In this document: one piece after another, positions 9,031-18,908 of the stretch
How positions within the stretch are numbered: position 1 is the first letter of the stretch
Layout of the letters: each line of letters starts with the position of its first letter
DNA from: Xanthobacteraceae bacterium
Lineage (GTDB): Bacteria; Pseudomonadota; Alphaproteobacteria; Rhizobiales; Xanthobacteraceae
Reading direction: 5' to 3'
Assembly: GCA_029239875.1 (NCBI GenBank)
Contig: JARBUD010000004.1
Location: 155,329 to 219,328, forward strand
DNA length: 64,000 bases
Notes under the pieces: model-generated
Database searches by the model: none
What the model saw: only the letters and a program-made list of their open reading frames with translations
What the model was told of the DNA's origin: nothing
Made by a program: the position numbers and the translations under genes

Positions 9031-9504
9031 ATGACCGAAACCCGCCCGCCGCTGCCGCCCTTCACCCGCGAGACCGCGATCCAGAAGGTCCGCGGCGCCG
9101 AAGATGGCTGGAACTCCTGCAATCCCGAGCGCGTCTCGCTGGTCTACACGCCGGACAGCGTCTGGCGGAACCGGGCCGAGTTCGTCACCGGCCGCGCCGA
9201 GATCGTCGCCTTCCTTACCCGCAAATGGGCGAAGGAGCTGGATTACCGGCTGATCAAGGAGCTGTGGGCCTTCACCGACGCGCATATCGCCGTGCGCTTC
9301 GCCTATGAGTGGCACGATGATTCCGGCAACTGGTTCCGTTCCTACGGCAACGAAAACTGGGCCTTCGACGAGAATGGCCTGATGCACCACCGCTATGCCT
9401 GCATCAACGACCTGCCGATCAAGGAAAGCGAGCGCAAATACCACTGGGACCGCTCCGGCCCCCGCCCGGCCGATCATCCGGGGCTGACCGATCTGGGGTT
9501 GTGA
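9031..9504 (+). CDS. DUF1348 / NTF2-like family protein
   Basis: The 157-residue product matches the DUF1348 group of nuclear-transport-factor-2-like proteins: [34 protein letters not shown], a central [14 protein letters not shown] and a C-terminal [13 protein letters not shown]. These small alpha-beta barrels often bind small molecules, and no enzymatic role is established for this group. Length is typical. The gene stands alone between purK and a palindromic repeat that separates it from convergent miaA. Confidence 0.85.
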   Translation: MTETRPPLPPFTRETAIQKVRGAEDGWNSCNPERVSLVYTPDSVWRNRAEFVTGRAEIVAFLTRKWAKELDYRLIKELWAFTDAHIAVRFAYEWHDDSGNWFRSYGNENWAFDENGLMHHRYACINDLPIKESERKYHWDRSGPRPADHPGLTDLGL

Positions 9505-9544
9505 GGGGAACCACACCCTCACAGCCGGAACCACTCCACAATGC

Positions 9545-9656
9545 ACCGTCATCCTGAGGTGCGAGCGTAGCGAGCCTCGAAGGATGGTCGGCACCGTGCA
9601 CCCGGACGAGCATCCTTCGAGGCCCGGCGAAACGCCGGGCACCTCAGGATGACGGT
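9545..9656. repeat. Palindromic intergenic repeat, CCTGAGGTGC type (copy 2)
   Basis: ACCGTCATCCTGAGGTGC and its complement GCACCTCAGGATGACGGT bound the element, with inner CCTCGAAGGATG/CATCCTTCGAGG arms. It fills the gap between two convergent genes (DUF1348 and miaA), where a strong hairpin could also end transcription from both sides. Confidence 0.85.
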
Positions 9657-9675
9657 CATCAGCAGGAAGTGGGGA

Positions 9676-10596
9676 TTACGAACAGGCTCTGAGAAATTCT
9701 GAGGCCTCCCCCACCGTCATCGCGCTCCATCCCTTGAGCTGGTGCCGGAACCAGGTGTCCTGCCGCTTGGCGTAGTGGCGGGTGTCGAGGATGGCGCCCT
9801 CGATCGCCTCGTCGCGCGTGATCTCGCCGGCGAGGTGGCGGGCGAACCAGGGCATGCCGTGCGCCTTGAGCACGGTGCGGTCGGCCGGCAACCCTCGCGC
9901 CAGGAGCGCCCGCGCCTCCTCCAGCGCGCCCTCCTCCATCATCGCGTGGAAGCGCGTGGCGATCCGCGCGCGCAATGCGGTGCGGTCGGTGGCAAGGAAG
10001 ATCCGCACCGCCTCCTCTCCGGGAAGCACCGGCTTCTCGGTGCGCTCCGTCTGCCAGCGGGCGAGCGGGCGGCCGGTCGCCTCGAACACTTCCAGCGCCC
10101 GCATCAGCCGCTGCGTGTCGGAGGGCCTGAGCCTTGCCGCCGTCTCCGGGTCGACGGCTTCCAACCGCGCATGCAGCGACGGCGCGTCGAGGTCGAGCGC
10201 GCGTACCCTCTCGCGTACCTCAGGCGGGATCGCCGGCATGGGCGAGAGGCCTGTCGTCAGCGCCTTGAAATAGAGCCCGGTGCCGCCGACGAAGACGGGT
10301 AACCGCCCCTCGGCTTCCGCCTCGGCGAGGATGCGCCGCGCATCATCCAGCCAATGGGCGACGGAATAATCGGCGGCGCCGTCGACATGGCCGTAGAGGC
10401 GGTGCGGCGCGCGCACCTCCTCCTCCACCGTCGGGCGGGCGGTGAGCACGCGCAGGTCGCGATAGACCTGCATGGAATCGGCGTTGATCACCACGCCGCC
10501 GGCGCGCTCGGCGAGGCTGAGCGCCAGCGCCGACTTGCCGCTCGCGGTCGGCCCTGCGATAAGCACCGCGCGCGGGCGGGAAGCACTGCCGGTCAC
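9676..10596 (-). CDS. miaA: tRNA dimethylallyltransferase
   Basis: MiaA adds a dimethylallyl group to N6 of A37 in tRNAs that read codons starting with U. The P-loop [19 protein letters not shown], the [12 protein letters not shown] motif and [15 protein letters not shown] are visible. With the GTG at 10596 the protein has 306 residues, the usual length, and GGAG sits 6 nt before that start. Another GTG at 10671 would add 25 unrelated residues and is less likely. The gene is divergent from serB, whose ATG is at 10674. Confidence 0.93.
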   Translation of the reverse strand: MTGSASRPRAVLIAGPTASGKSALALSLAERAGGVVINADSMQVYRDLRVLTARPTVEEEVRAPHRLYGHVDGAADYSVAHWLDDARRILAEAEAEGRLPVFVGGTGLYFKALTTGLSPMPAIPPEVRERVRALDLDAPSLHARLEAVDPETAARLRPSDTQRLMRALEVFEATGRPLARWQTERTEKPVLPGEEAVRIFLATDRTALRARIATRFHAMMEEGALEEARALLARGLPADRTVLKAHGMPWFARHLAGEITRDEAIEGAILDTRHYAKRQDTWFRHQLKGWSAMTVGEASEFLRACS

Positions 10597-10673
10597 GCCC
10601 GTCTCCGCTTCGACATTCGTTCCAGCCCTTTTTGCCCGTCGGCGCCCCGGCGGCAAGGTACTCGTCGCCACCG

Positions 10674-11567
10674 ATGCCCGATCGCCCCTCCCACGTCGCC
10701 GTCCTCATCTCCAATCCCGCCACGCCGGCCGTCGATGCAGCAGTGGTTGCAGCGGTGCGCTCAGCGCTGCCGCAGCCGATGGCGGCACGCTGGCTGAACG
10801 AGGGCATCGCCGCCGAGATCGGCTTCGAAGGTGAGGCCGACATCGCCACGCTGCGTACCGTGATCGGCGACCGGCCCGTCGATATCGCGATCCTCCCCGG
10901 CGAAGGCCGGCGCAAGAAGCTGTTCCTCGCCGACATGGATTCCACCATGATCGGCCAGGAATGCATCGACGAGCTGGCCGACTACGCCGGCATGAAGGCC
11001 CATGTCGCGGCCATCACCGAGCGCGCCATGCGCGGCGAGATCGCCTTCGAGCCGGCGCTGCGCGAGCGCGTCGCCCTGCTGAAGGGCCTGCCGCTCGCCG
11101 TTGTCGACGAGGTGATCGCCGAGCGTATCCGCCTCACCCCCGGCGGCCGGGAGTTGGTCGGCACGATGAAGGCGAACGGCGCGCACGCGCTGCTGGTGTC
11201 CGGCGGCTTCACCCTGTTCACCGAACGCGTGGCGGCGATGATCGGCTTCGATGCCCACCGCGCCAACATATTGATCGCAGACGGGGAAAGCTTCGCCGGC
11301 CTGGTCGAGGAACCGGTCCTCGGCCGCGAGGCCAAGCTCGCCGCGCTGATCGAGATGCGCACGGAACTGGGCCTCGCGCATGAGGAGACGCTGGCGGTCG
11401 GCGACGGCGCCAACGACCTCGCCATGATCGGCGAGGCCGGGCTCGGCGTCGCCTATCACGCCAAGCCCGCGGTCGCCGCCGCCGCGCAGGTGCGCATCGA
11501 CCATGGCGACCTCACCGCCTTGCTCTACCTGCAGGGCTACGCCGCCGGCGACTTCGTTACGGTCTGA
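10674..11567 (+). CDS. serB: Phosphoserine phosphatase
   Basis: SerB removes phosphate from O-phosphoserine, the last step of serine synthesis. The 297-residue haloacid-dehalogenase-superfamily protein has motif [11 protein letters not shown] (nucleophile Asp), motif [12 protein letters not shown] and motif [25 protein letters not shown]. The N-terminal 85 residues form a small domain typical of proteobacterial SerB. The stop is 4 bp from the stop of the convergent AsmA gene. Confidence 0.95.
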   Translation: MPDRPSHVAVLISNPATPAVDAAVVAAVRSALPQPMAARWLNEGIAAEIGFEGEADIATLRTVIGDRPVDIAILPGEGRRKKLFLADMDSTMIGQECIDELADYAGMKAHVAAITERAMRGEIAFEPALRERVALLKGLPLAVVDEVIAERIRLTPGGRELVGTMKANGAHALLVSGGFTLFTERVAAMIGFDAHRANILIADGESFAGLVEEPVLGREAKLAALIEMRTELGLAHEETLAVGDGANDLAMIGEAGLGVAYHAKPAVAAAAQVRIDHGDLTALLYLQGYAAGDFVTV

Positions 11568-11571
11568 GGCG

Positions 11572-14500
11572 TCACGGCGCCAGCGGCGGCTGCATGATCG
11601 GGCTGAGCAGCGGGTCGGAGGGGATCACCACCGCCGGCGGCAGCGGCGGGGCGGCGCTGCCGGGAGCGGCGGCGCCCGGCGCGGCATACTGCCCGTAATA
11701 GGATTGCGGCACCGCCCGCGGCTGGGCGGAAGCGGCCGGCGGGCGGGGCGGCGCGGCGGGTGCCACGGGTGCCGCCTGCGGCGAGAGCTGCGGCAAAGGT
11801 TGCGGCAAGGCTTGTGGCGACGGTTGCGGGTACTGGGCGCGCGGCGGGTCCGTCGCCTGCCCACCATTGGTCAGCGGCGTGCGGCCATATTCGGCTTCGA
11901 GCCGCTTGGTCTCGCGGTCGAGTGCGCGCATGTTGATCGCCGCGGTCAGGGCGGTGATATCGAAGCGCCGCTCCGGTGCGACGAGCGTGCCGCGCCACTG
12001 CACCGCGGCGGCAGGCTGGGCCGGCAGGCCCCCGCGGGCGGCATCCTGCATCTCCAGCGTCGCCTCGAAGCTGAGCGCGGGAATGTCGAGGAAGCCGCTG
12101 AGCCCGAAGCGCTGCTCGCCCACCGCGAGCCGCGCGGCGCTGGTACGGGCGACGCCGTCGACGACGCTCACCGCGCTCTCCGCCCGCTGGAGCTTCAGCG
12201 GTCCGCGCGACAGGCCGGTATTGAGCAATTGCACCAGCTTCTGCTGGTCCGGCGGCAGGCCGCGGTCGGTCGCCAGCATCACATATTGCAGGGCGGTCGG
12301 GTCGCTGTAGTCGATCTCCAGCCCCTCGACGGCGAGGCTGCCCTGGCCCTGCAGCTGGCTTGCCAGCGCGAAGGGGGAGTTGCCGCGCCCGGTGAGGTCG
12401 AGCGCCAACGTCACCCGGCCGCGCACGCCCGGCCGGGCAATACCGGCGGCGGCGAGCAATTGTCCGCTATCGGCAGCGTTCAATACCACACGGCCGTCGA
12501 ACTGCGCCGCCTCGCCTTGCCGGCCGAGATTGAACCGCCCGGCAAGGCGCCCGCCGGCCAGCGAGCCGGAGAGGTCCTCGACATTCAGCCGCCCGCCGGC
12601 GAGCTGAGCCCGCAGCTTGGCCTCGCCGAGAACCAGCCCGCCGGGCAGCTCGAACTTGCCGACATTCAGCTTGAGATCGGCCGCGACGCCCAAGAGCGCG
12701 GCCGCACCGAAGCGGCCCTTTGGCCAGATGTCGCCGCTGGCAGTGGCAGAAGTGCCGGCGACGAGGCCGAGCGCCTTCGGCACGCTCCAGCTCGCGGTGG
12801 AAAGCTCGGCCTCCACCGGCCGGCCGGAGGTGTAGGCGAGGTTGCCGTCGAGCGCCTGCCCGCCGATCGAGCCATTGAGGCCGCTCACCCGCCAGCTTTC
12901 GCCGTCGCGGCGCAACGCGCCCTTGAAATTGGCCGGCACCTTGCGCCCCGCCCCGGCGGCCAGCTCGGGCAGCAGCAGGGCGAGGTCGGCGCCGTCGAGC
13001 GCGAGCGCGAAGTCCGGCTGCAGCCGCCCCTCCGAATCGCGGGCGAGCGTGCCCTCGGCGGTGAGCCGCGCGCCGGCGAAGGCCAGCGTGGCGTCGAGCC
13101 GGTCTGCCAGGGTGAGGTCCAGCTTCGCGGCACCGAGGCCCGGCTTCAGACCGGGCACGCCGAGGCGGGTGAGGACGGCGCTGCCGTCCTTGGCGTCGAG
13201 CTGCACGCGGCCGTCATCGACCTGCCCGCCGCTCAGGCTGGCGCGGCCGCTGCCGGTCAGGCTGCCGAGCTGGCCGCCGGCTTCCAGCGTGCTGCGCCCC
13301 GCCTTCGAATCCAGCGTCAGCTTGAGGTCGACCGGCGCCAGCGTCGGGCCCATGGCGGCGAGGATCGGCTCGGCCTGCGTCAGGCCGAGCGCCTGCGCCA
13401 GCGCCGGCAGGCCGTCGGCACGGCTGCCCGACAGCTTCGCCTCGAAGCGGCCATCGGCGTCGGCGGTGCCATCGAGCCCGGTGAGGCGGCCGGAACCGGT
13501 GAGGTCGAGCCCGGCGAAATCGGCGATGGCGAGGCGCTCGATGCCGAGCCCCTCCGTGCCGCCCTTGAGGATGACGTCGACGCTTCGAGCGCTCGATCCG
13601 GCATAGCGCACCCGCTTGCCGGAGAGGCTGAGGCCGAGGTCGAGCTGCGACATGCCGAGCCCGACGAGGCGGCGCGCGGCCGGCAGCATCATGTCGAGAT
13701 CGACATTCTCCGTCGCCAGCACGGCGTCGATGCGTCCCCGCCCGCCATCCTGCGGCAGGCTGTAGGCGGCGGTGCCGGTGAAGCGGGCGTCGCCGGCGGT
13801 GAGGTCGAGCTTGTCGAGCGCGAAGCGCCCGGCGGCGACGTTGAGATCGGCGGAAAGCCGCGCCGGCCCGCCCGGCAGCCCGGCAACCAGCGCCCGCGCC
13901 TCGGGCGCCGCCCAGCTGGCGAAGGCCGGCAGGTCCTCGGCCTCCAGCACCGCGGTGCCGCCGAACAGCGCCGCCTTGGGATCGGCCCTGCCGGAGACGC
14001 TGGGCAGGCTGCCGGCGAAGGAAGCCCGCGCCCCGCCCGGCAGCCGGGCCTGGATGGCGCGCGCACGCCAGCCCTGCGGCGTCCAGTCGAGCCCGGCCTT
14101 CACCTCGCGCATTGCTGCGCCGGACAGCAGCACGGTATCGGTCGACAGGTCGAGCGTGCCGGTGGAAGCGATGCCCGACAGCGGCGCCAGCGTGCCAGCG
14201 AGCGCATGGAGAGCGGCAAGCGGTGCGGCGCCGCCGGTCGCGGCGTTGAGGTCGATCTGCCGCGCCGCGAGCTTCATCTCCAGCCGCGAGTCCGGCTGCG
14301 CCTTGGTCGCGGCGGTCAGCCGCGCGGTGCCGGACAATTCCACCGGCCGCTCCGCCGCCTCCACCGTCAGGCTGAGGTCGCTGACGGCGATCGCCTGCGC
14401 GGTGACGTCGGCCGTGCCGGCGAGGCTCCACGCCTTGAGGGGATCGGCTGGCGGGCTCGTCCCGTCGGCGTCGCGCAACGCCGGCGTGGCGGCCTTGGCA

Positions 14501-15210
14501 AGCGCCGCACGGCCATGGAAGCTCGGCTTGCCGCCGGCGAGGCTGAGCACGCCGTCGGCGTCGATGCTGAGCGGCGAGCCGACATTCTGCAGGCCGAGCC
14601 GCAGCTTGCCCGTGCCGTCCGGCGCGAAGGCAGCGAGCGAGACGCGCAGCCTGCGCCGCACGCCGTCCGTCTCCACCTCGCCCTCCAGCCGCGCCGGCCC
14701 CAGGGCGCCGGCAATGTCGCCGGCGAGGTCGATGTCGTCGACCTTCAGCGTGCGGTCATTGGCGCGGTCGATCAGCTCCAGCGAGCCGTCGACGACGCCG
14801 AGTTCGGCGATGGTGAAGCCGGCCGGGCGCACCGCGCCGGTGGGAAGGGCGAGCCTGCCGGTGGCGTCGACCACGAGGCGCATGCGCGGGCGCACCATGT
14901 CCAGCCGGTCGGCGACGACCTGCCCGCGCATCAGCGCGCCGAGCGACAGGCGCCCATTGATCTCTGCTGCCGTGAGCCCAGTGCCGCCGCCATCGACGCC
15001 GATGGAAACGTCGCGCAGCACAATCCGCGGCGTGGGCAGGATCTGCGCGTCGATGGGGCCGCGTATCACCACCGGCGCGCCGACGACGCGCGCGGCCTGC
15101 GCCTCGAACTGCGGACGCCACTGCGTCCAGTCGACGACGAACGGCGCCGCGAAGGCCGCCGCAACGGCCAGTATGATGGCGCTCGCAATCGTCAGCAGCA
15201 GGTTCTGCAC
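11572..15210 (-). CDS. AsmA family protein
   Basis: The 1212-residue protein begins with one transmembrane helix (about 5-23) followed directly by FVVDWTQWRPQFEAQAARVVG, the typical AsmA start, and ends with the AsmA C-terminal region and a Pro-rich tail. The large middle part is beta-rich with repeated DLTGSGRL-like strands. AsmA-like proteins (TamB/YhdP relatives) are long periplasmic bridge-like proteins anchored in the inner membrane; they influence outer-membrane lipid transport and biogenesis. Length is normal for the long alphaproteobacterial type. Specific role is inferred from family only. Confidence 0.88.
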   Translation of the reverse strand: MQNLLLTIASAIILAVAAAFAAPFVVDWTQWRPQFEAQAARVVGAPVVIRGPIDAQILPTPRIVLRDVSIGVDGGGTGLTAAEINGRLSLGALMRGQVVADRLDMVRPRMRLVVDATGRLALPTGAVRPAGFTIAELGVVDGSLELIDRANDRTLKVDDIDLAGDIAGALGPARLEGEVETDGVRRRLRVSLAAFAPDGTGKLRLGLQNVGSPLSIDADGVLSLAGGKPSFHGRAALAKAATPALRDADGTSPPADPLKAWSLAGTADVTAQAIAVSDLSLTVEAAERPVELSGTARLTAATKAQPDSRLEMKLAARQIDLNAATGGAAPLAALHALAGTLAPLSGIASTGTLDLSTDTVLLSGAAMREVKAGLDWTPQGWRARAIQARLPGGARASFAGSLPSVSGRADPKAALFGGTAVLEAEDLPAFASWAAPEARALVAGLPGGPARLSADLNVAAGRFALDKLDLTAGDARFTGTAAYSLPQDGGRGRIDAVLATENVDLDMMLPAARRLVGLGMSQLDLGLSLSGKRVRYAGSSARSVDVILKGGTEGLGIERLAIADFAGLDLTGSGRLTGLDGTADADGRFEAKLSGSRADGLPALAQALGLTQAEPILAAMGPTLAPVDLKLTLDSKAGRSTLEAGGQLGSLTGSGRASLSGGQVDDGRVQLDAKDGSAVLTRLGVPGLKPGLGAAKLDLTLADRLDATLAFAGARLTAEGTLARDSEGRLQPDFALALDGADLALLLPELAAGAGRKVPANFKGALRRDGESWRVSGLNGSIGGQALDGNLAYTSGRPVEAELSTASWSVPKALGLVAGTSATASGDIWPKGRFGAAALLGVAADLKLNVGKFELPGGLVLGEAKLRAQLAGGRLNVEDLSGSLAGGRLAGRFNLGRQGEAAQFDGRVVLNAADSGQLLAAAGIARPGVRGRVTLALDLTGRGNSPFALASQLQGQGSLAVEGLEIDYSDPTALQYVMLATDRGLPPDQQKLVQLLNTGLSRGPLKLQRAESAVSVVDGVARTSAARLAVGEQRFGLSGFLDIPALSFEATLEMQDAARGGLPAQPAAAVQWRGTLVAPERRFDITALTAAINMRALDRETKRLEAEYGRTPLTNGGQATDPPRAQYPQPSPQALPQPLPQLSPQAAPVAPAAPPRPPAASAQPRAVPQSYYGQYAAPGAAAPGSAAPPLPPAVVIPSDPLLSPIMQPPLAP

Positions 15211-15378
15211 GCTTGTCCTCCGGTCCGCCGCCCCCGGCCCGCCGAGCTGTCGCGCCCCGTCCCGGAAGGGAGCACCGCCGTCTCAATCTATCGCTAGATT
15301 ATTGATATTTTTCGCATTCCTTATGGCCTCGCGCCAAGCGCGAAATGCCACGCCCGGCGCCTGACGGCCGCGTGACGC

Positions 15379-16794
15379 TCAGGGCAATATCTTGCCGGGA
15401 TTCATGATGCCCTGCGGATCGAACGCCTGCTTGACCGCCCGCATGGCGTCGAGCGTCGCCGTGCCGTGCTCGGCCTCCATGTATTTGCGCTTGCCCTGGC
15501 CGACGCCGTGCTCGCCGGTCGCCGTCCCGCCCATGGCGAGCGCGCGCTCGACCATGCGGGAGATGAAGTCCTTGGCCTTGGCGACATCGTGCGGGTCGTC
15601 CATGTCGACCAGCGTGACGGTGTGGAAATTGCCGTCGCCGACATGGCCGACGATGGGCGCGAGCATGCCCATCTCCTCGATGTCGTGCTTGGTCTCGTCG
15701 ACGCAGTCGGCGAGGCGCGACAGCGGTACGCACACGTCGGTCGCCAGCGCCTTGGCGCCGGGCTTGAGAGGCAGGCAGGCCCAGTAGGCATCGTGCCGCG
15801 CCTGCCAGAGCCTGGTGCGGTCCTCAGGGCGCGTCGCCCAGGTGAAGTCGCCGCCGCCATATTCCCCGGCGATCTCGCCGAAGCGCTCGGCCTGCTCGTG
15901 CACGCTCGCCTCGGTGCCGTGGAACTCGACGAACAGCGTGGGCTGCTCGGCGAGGTCGAGCTTCGAATAGGCGTTGCAGGCCCGCACCTGCACCTCGTCG
16001 AGCAGCTCGATGCGGGCAACCGGCAGGCCGGACTGGATGGTGAGGATCACCGCGTCGCAAGCCGCGCGAATGGTCGGGAAGGCGCAGACGCCCGCGGAGA
16101 TCGCCTCGGGGATGCCGGCGAGCCTCAAGGTCAGGTTGGTGATGATGCCGAGCGTGCCCTCGGCGCCGACGAACAGCCTTGTAAGGTCGTAGCCGGCCGC
16201 GGACTTCCTGGCCCGCCGCGCGGTGGTGATGACCTCGCCATTGGCGAGCACGGCGGTCAGCGCGACGACGTTGTCCTTCATCGTGCCGTAGCGCACGGCA
16301 TTGGTGCCGGAGGCGCGGGTGGAGGCCATGCCGCCGAGCGAGGCGTCCGCGCCGGGATCGATGGGGAAGAACAGGCCGACGTCGCGCAGATGCTCGTTGA
16401 GCTGCTTACGGGTGACGCCCGGCTCGACGACGCAGTCGAGATCCTCCGGATGCACCGAGAGCACGCGGTTCATGCGCGAGAGGTCGATGGAGATGCCGCC
16501 CTGCGGGGCGTTGACCTGCCCCTCCAGCGAGGAGCCGGTGCCGTAGGCGATCACCGGCACGCCGTGCTTCGCGCAGGCACGCACGACAATTTGAACCTCT
16601 TCTGTACTCTCGACGAAGACCACGGCGTCCGGCGCTTCGTTGGCGAGCCAAGTGATGGTATTCGCATGCTGCTCGCGGATGGCCCGGCCAGTCGACAGCC
16701 GCTCGCCGAAATGGCCGGAAAGGGCGGCGATTACTTCCCGCACTGCTTCGCCAGTCGCCGCCGTCGCGGGACGCTCCTCCACCAGCTCGGCCAT
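15379..16794 (-). CDS. FAD-binding oxidase of the D-lactate dehydrogenase / GlcD family
   Basis: The 471-residue protein has an N-terminal FAD-binding (PCMH) domain, with IAYGTGSSLEGQ and PIDPGADASLGGMASTRASG, and a C-terminal FAD-linked oxidase domain with GHVGDGNFH and TGEHGVGQGK. Such flavoenzymes oxidise D-2-hydroxy acids (D-lactate, glycolate) and pass electrons to cytochrome c or quinone. No glcE/glcF genes are adjacent, which favours a one-subunit D-lactate dehydrogenase (cytochrome). The ATG at 16794 has a GGAGGG site; 15 upstream residues were dropped. Exact substrate is not determined by the sequence. Confidence 0.88.
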   Translation of the reverse strand: MAELVEERPATAATGEAVREVIAALSGHFGERLSTGRAIREQHANTITWLANEAPDAVVFVESTEEVQIVVRACAKHGVPVIAYGTGSSLEGQVNAPQGGISIDLSRMNRVLSVHPEDLDCVVEPGVTRKQLNEHLRDVGLFFPIDPGADASLGGMASTRASGTNAVRYGTMKDNVVALTAVLANGEVITTARRARKSAAGYDLTRLFVGAEGTLGIITNLTLRLAGIPEAISAGVCAFPTIRAACDAVILTIQSGLPVARIELLDEVQVRACNAYSKLDLAEQPTLFVEFHGTEASVHEQAERFGEIAGEYGGGDFTWATRPEDRTRLWQARHDAYWACLPLKPGAKALATDVCVPLSRLADCVDETKHDIEEMGMLAPIVGHVGDGNFHTVTLVDMDDPHDVAKAKDFISRMVERALAMGGTATGEHGVGQGKRKYMEAEHGTATLDAMRAVKQAFDPQGIMNPGKILP

Positions 16795-17033
16795 GCCACC
16801 CTCCTCTCCTGCACTGCGAACCCAGGCTTTTCCGCCCACCGCATATACCTAATCGCCGGCCGCCGCGACCCCGCGCCTGGCGAGCCGCCGCGCAAAAAGC
16901 CCGACGAAACCCTCGGATCGCAAGATTTCAGTCATTCAATCGCCATCACGACAGGTGACGACTGCACTGAAAGTCGGCACAATGCTTGTCAATAAGGCAG
17001 CGCGGACCTCGCGCTCGGCGTCGGGATGGTGTC

Positions 17034-17546
17034 ATGCTGGACGGGATCGACTTCGAACCCGTGTTCTTCGCGCCCTTCGTTTCGTCCGTGATGACGGTCG
17101 AGCCGAGCTGGGTGGATCACAACGGGCAACTGCACGGAGCCTATTACAGCCTCCTGTTCGACCGCGCGGTCGAGGAGGCGGTATTCCTTGTGGGTCTCGG
17201 TCCGCACCGGATCGCGAGCCACCCCGCCTCGTTCTTCACGACCGAGGTGCACCAGCGTTACCTGCGCGAGCTGCGCGCAGGCCAAGAGGTGCGGGTGACG
17301 CTGCGCCTCATCAACTATGACGACAAGCGCATGCACCTGTTCCAGGAGCTGCACCATGCCCGCGAGGGCTGGACGGCGGCGACCTGCGAGCAGATTGCCC
17401 AGCATGTCGAGCCCGGCGCGCGGCGCGTGGTGCCGTTCGAGGACGAGGTGCTGGAGCGGCTCGCGCTGATGAAGGCGGCACACGGCGCGCTGCCGATCCC
17501 CGACGGGCTCGGCCGGCCGATCAACATGCCGATCCGGCTGATCTGA
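17034..17546 (+). CDS. Hotdog-fold thioesterase family protein
   Basis: The 170-residue product resembles the 4-hydroxybenzoyl-CoA thioesterase group. The segment EPSWVDHNGQLHGAYYSLLF corresponds to the family's D-x-x-G-H catalytic region at the start of the long hotdog helix, and VHQRYLRELRAGQEVRVTLR to the central strands. Relatives in carnitine and betaine catabolism are called betainyl- or carnityl-CoA thioesterases, but no such pathway genes are adjacent here. The ATG at 17034 has no strong ribosome-binding site; other starts are available upstream (TTG 16986). It is divergent from the FAD oxidase. Confidence 0.75.
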   Translation: MLDGIDFEPVFFAPFVSSVMTVEPSWVDHNGQLHGAYYSLLFDRAVEEAVFLVGLGPHRIASHPASFFTTEVHQRYLRELRAGQEVRVTLRLINYDDKRMHLFQELHHAREGWTAATCEQIAQHVEPGARRVVPFEDEVLERLALMKAAHGALPIPDGLGRPINMPIRLI

Positions 17547-17634
17547 GCCGGCGGCGCCGTCAACGCCTGTCGCGGCTTGCGGAAGATGCAGGCCAGCCAT
17601 GAACTTGCGTGTCTTCTTGTGCGCTGCGGAATGA

Positions 17635-17652
17635 TTATGCTGCAAAGCATAA
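17635..17652 (+). promoter_or_regulatory. Hairpin or operator upstream of the 70-residue protein gene
   Basis: TTATGCT (17635-17641) and AGCATAA (17646-17652) are perfect 7-bp arms around GCAA, a GNRA-type tetraloop. The element ends 27 bp before the ATG at 17680. It may be an RNA hairpin in the leader or a DNA operator. It stands out as AT-rich against its surroundings. Confidence 0.45.
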
Positions 17653-17679
17653 ACTTCCGCTCCAGCAAGGAGACACCTC

Positions 17680-17892
17680 ATGGCCCCCGCTTCTTTGGCC
17701 CTCACCGCCGACACTGCCGCTGCCGCGACGATCCCGGCGCAGGCCGCTCCCGCCAGAAGCCTGTTCCGCCGGTTCTTCGACCGCCTGATCGAAATCCGCA
17801 CGGCCCAGGCGCAGCGCGAGCTCGCCCGCTACTCCCACATCGCGACGTTCCCGCAGTCGCCGAACATGCTGGAACTGTTCGCGCGCGACTGA
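17680..17892 (+). CDS. Small conserved protein, DUF1127/YjiS-like
   Basis: The 70-residue protein has an Ala-rich N-terminal half and a basic amphipathic helix RSLFRRFFDRLIEIRTAQAQ at about residues 26-45, followed by RELARYSHI. This RRFFDRL...R..R.EL pattern resembles DUF1127 (YjiS-like) small proteins of alphaproteobacteria, some of which bind RNA or affect phosphate metabolism; the match is partial. Start is firm: AAGGAG at 17667-17672, 7 nt before ATG. The gene runs towards prmA and ends 6 bp from its stop. Confidence 0.7.
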   Translation: MAPASLALTADTAAAATIPAQAAPARSLFRRFFDRLIEIRTAQAQRELARYSHIATFPQSPNMLELFARD

Positions 17893-17898
17893 CCAAGC

Positions 17899-18834
17899 TC
17901 AACGCTTCGGCCGGCCGGCATCCGCCGAGAGTTCCAGCGTCGTCCAGCCTTCGATGGTCCGCCGCCGCACGAGGCGCAGCCCCTGCGCCCGATAGGCGGC
18001 GAGCGCCGCATTGGCATGCGAGGGCAGCAATCCCGACAGCACGACCGTGCCGCCCGGCGCCAGCAGCCGGCGCAGCGGCTTGGCAATCGCCTTGAGCGGC
18101 GGCAGCAGGATGTTGGCGAGGATCAGGTCGTAAGGGCCCTGCCGGCGGAAGATGCCGGCGCCGAGGCCGGGCGCGTGCAGGAAATGGATGTGCTGCGCGG
18201 CCCGGTTGGCCTTGGCGTTGGCGTGCGCGGTCGTCACCGCCACCCGGTCGATGTCGCTCGCCACCACCGGCGCATGGAACAGCTTCGCCGCCGCCATGGC
18301 GAGCACGCCGGTGCCGGTGCCGATGTCGAGCGTATGGGCGGGGCGCCGCCTGTTGCCATAGGCGGCGATGGCCTCCAGGCAGCCCTTGGTGGTGCCGTGA
18401 TGGCCGGTGCCGAAGGCGAGCGCCGCCTCGATCTCGATGCCGATGCGGCTCGGCGCCAGCTTGCCGCGGTCATGCGAGCCATGGATGACGAAGCGGCCGA
18501 TGTTCACCGGCGCCAGCCCTTCGAGCGAAGCCGCGACCCAGTCCTTCTTGTCCAGGGTGAGGAATTCGGCCGCCGCGGCATGGTCCGGCGCCACGAGGGC
18601 GATCAGCTCGCGCACGCTCTCCTCGTCCGGCGCCTCGGCGAAATAGGCCTCCACCGCCCAGGGGATATCCTTCTCCGCGCCGTCGGCGAGGTCCTCCCTC
18701 TCGAAGGCGGCGGTCGCCACCTCGGCGGGATCGAAGCTCTCGGCGATGATGTCGGCGATCGCCCGCGCCTCGCGCTCGGGCGCCTCCACCCGCATCACAT
18801 GGGTGGCGCCATTGGGCGGCAGTCCTTCGAGCAT
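17899..18834 (-). CDS. prmA: Ribosomal protein L11 methyltransferase
   Basis: PrmA trimethylates amino groups of ribosomal protein L11 with S-adenosylmethionine. The 311-residue product has the N-terminal substrate-binding domain and a class I methyltransferase domain with LDIGTGTGVLAMAAAK (SAM site), PVVASDIDRVAVTTA and the NILLPPLK motif. The alphaproteobacterial form is usually 290-310 residues. It lies downstream of DUF29 on the same strand with a 74-bp gap. Confidence 0.93.
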   Translation of the reverse strand: MLEGLPPNGATHVMRVEAPEREARAIADIIAESFDPAEVATAAFEREDLADGAEKDIPWAVEAYFAEAPDEESVRELIALVAPDHAAAAEFLTLDKKDWVAASLEGLAPVNIGRFVIHGSHDRGKLAPSRIGIEIEAALAFGTGHHGTTKGCLEAIAAYGNRRRPAHTLDIGTGTGVLAMAAAKLFHAPVVASDIDRVAVTTAHANAKANRAAQHIHFLHAPGLGAGIFRRQGPYDLILANILLPPLKAIAKPLRRLLAPGGTVVLSGLLPSHANAALAAYRAQGLRLVRRRTIEGWTTLELSADAGRPKR

Positions 18835-18908
18835 GAGGCGCTCCTCGCGGCGGATGAAACGCCGGCTGTGTAGGCGAGGATGCGATGGAAGGCCAGCGGG
18901 AGGCGCCT

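Noticed and set aside
11503..15297. 1264-codon open frame antisense to the AsmA gene
   Set aside because: Lacks any domain resemblance, is rich in Arg/Gly/Ala/Gln and mirrors the AsmA gene; long antisense frames are expected at this GC content.
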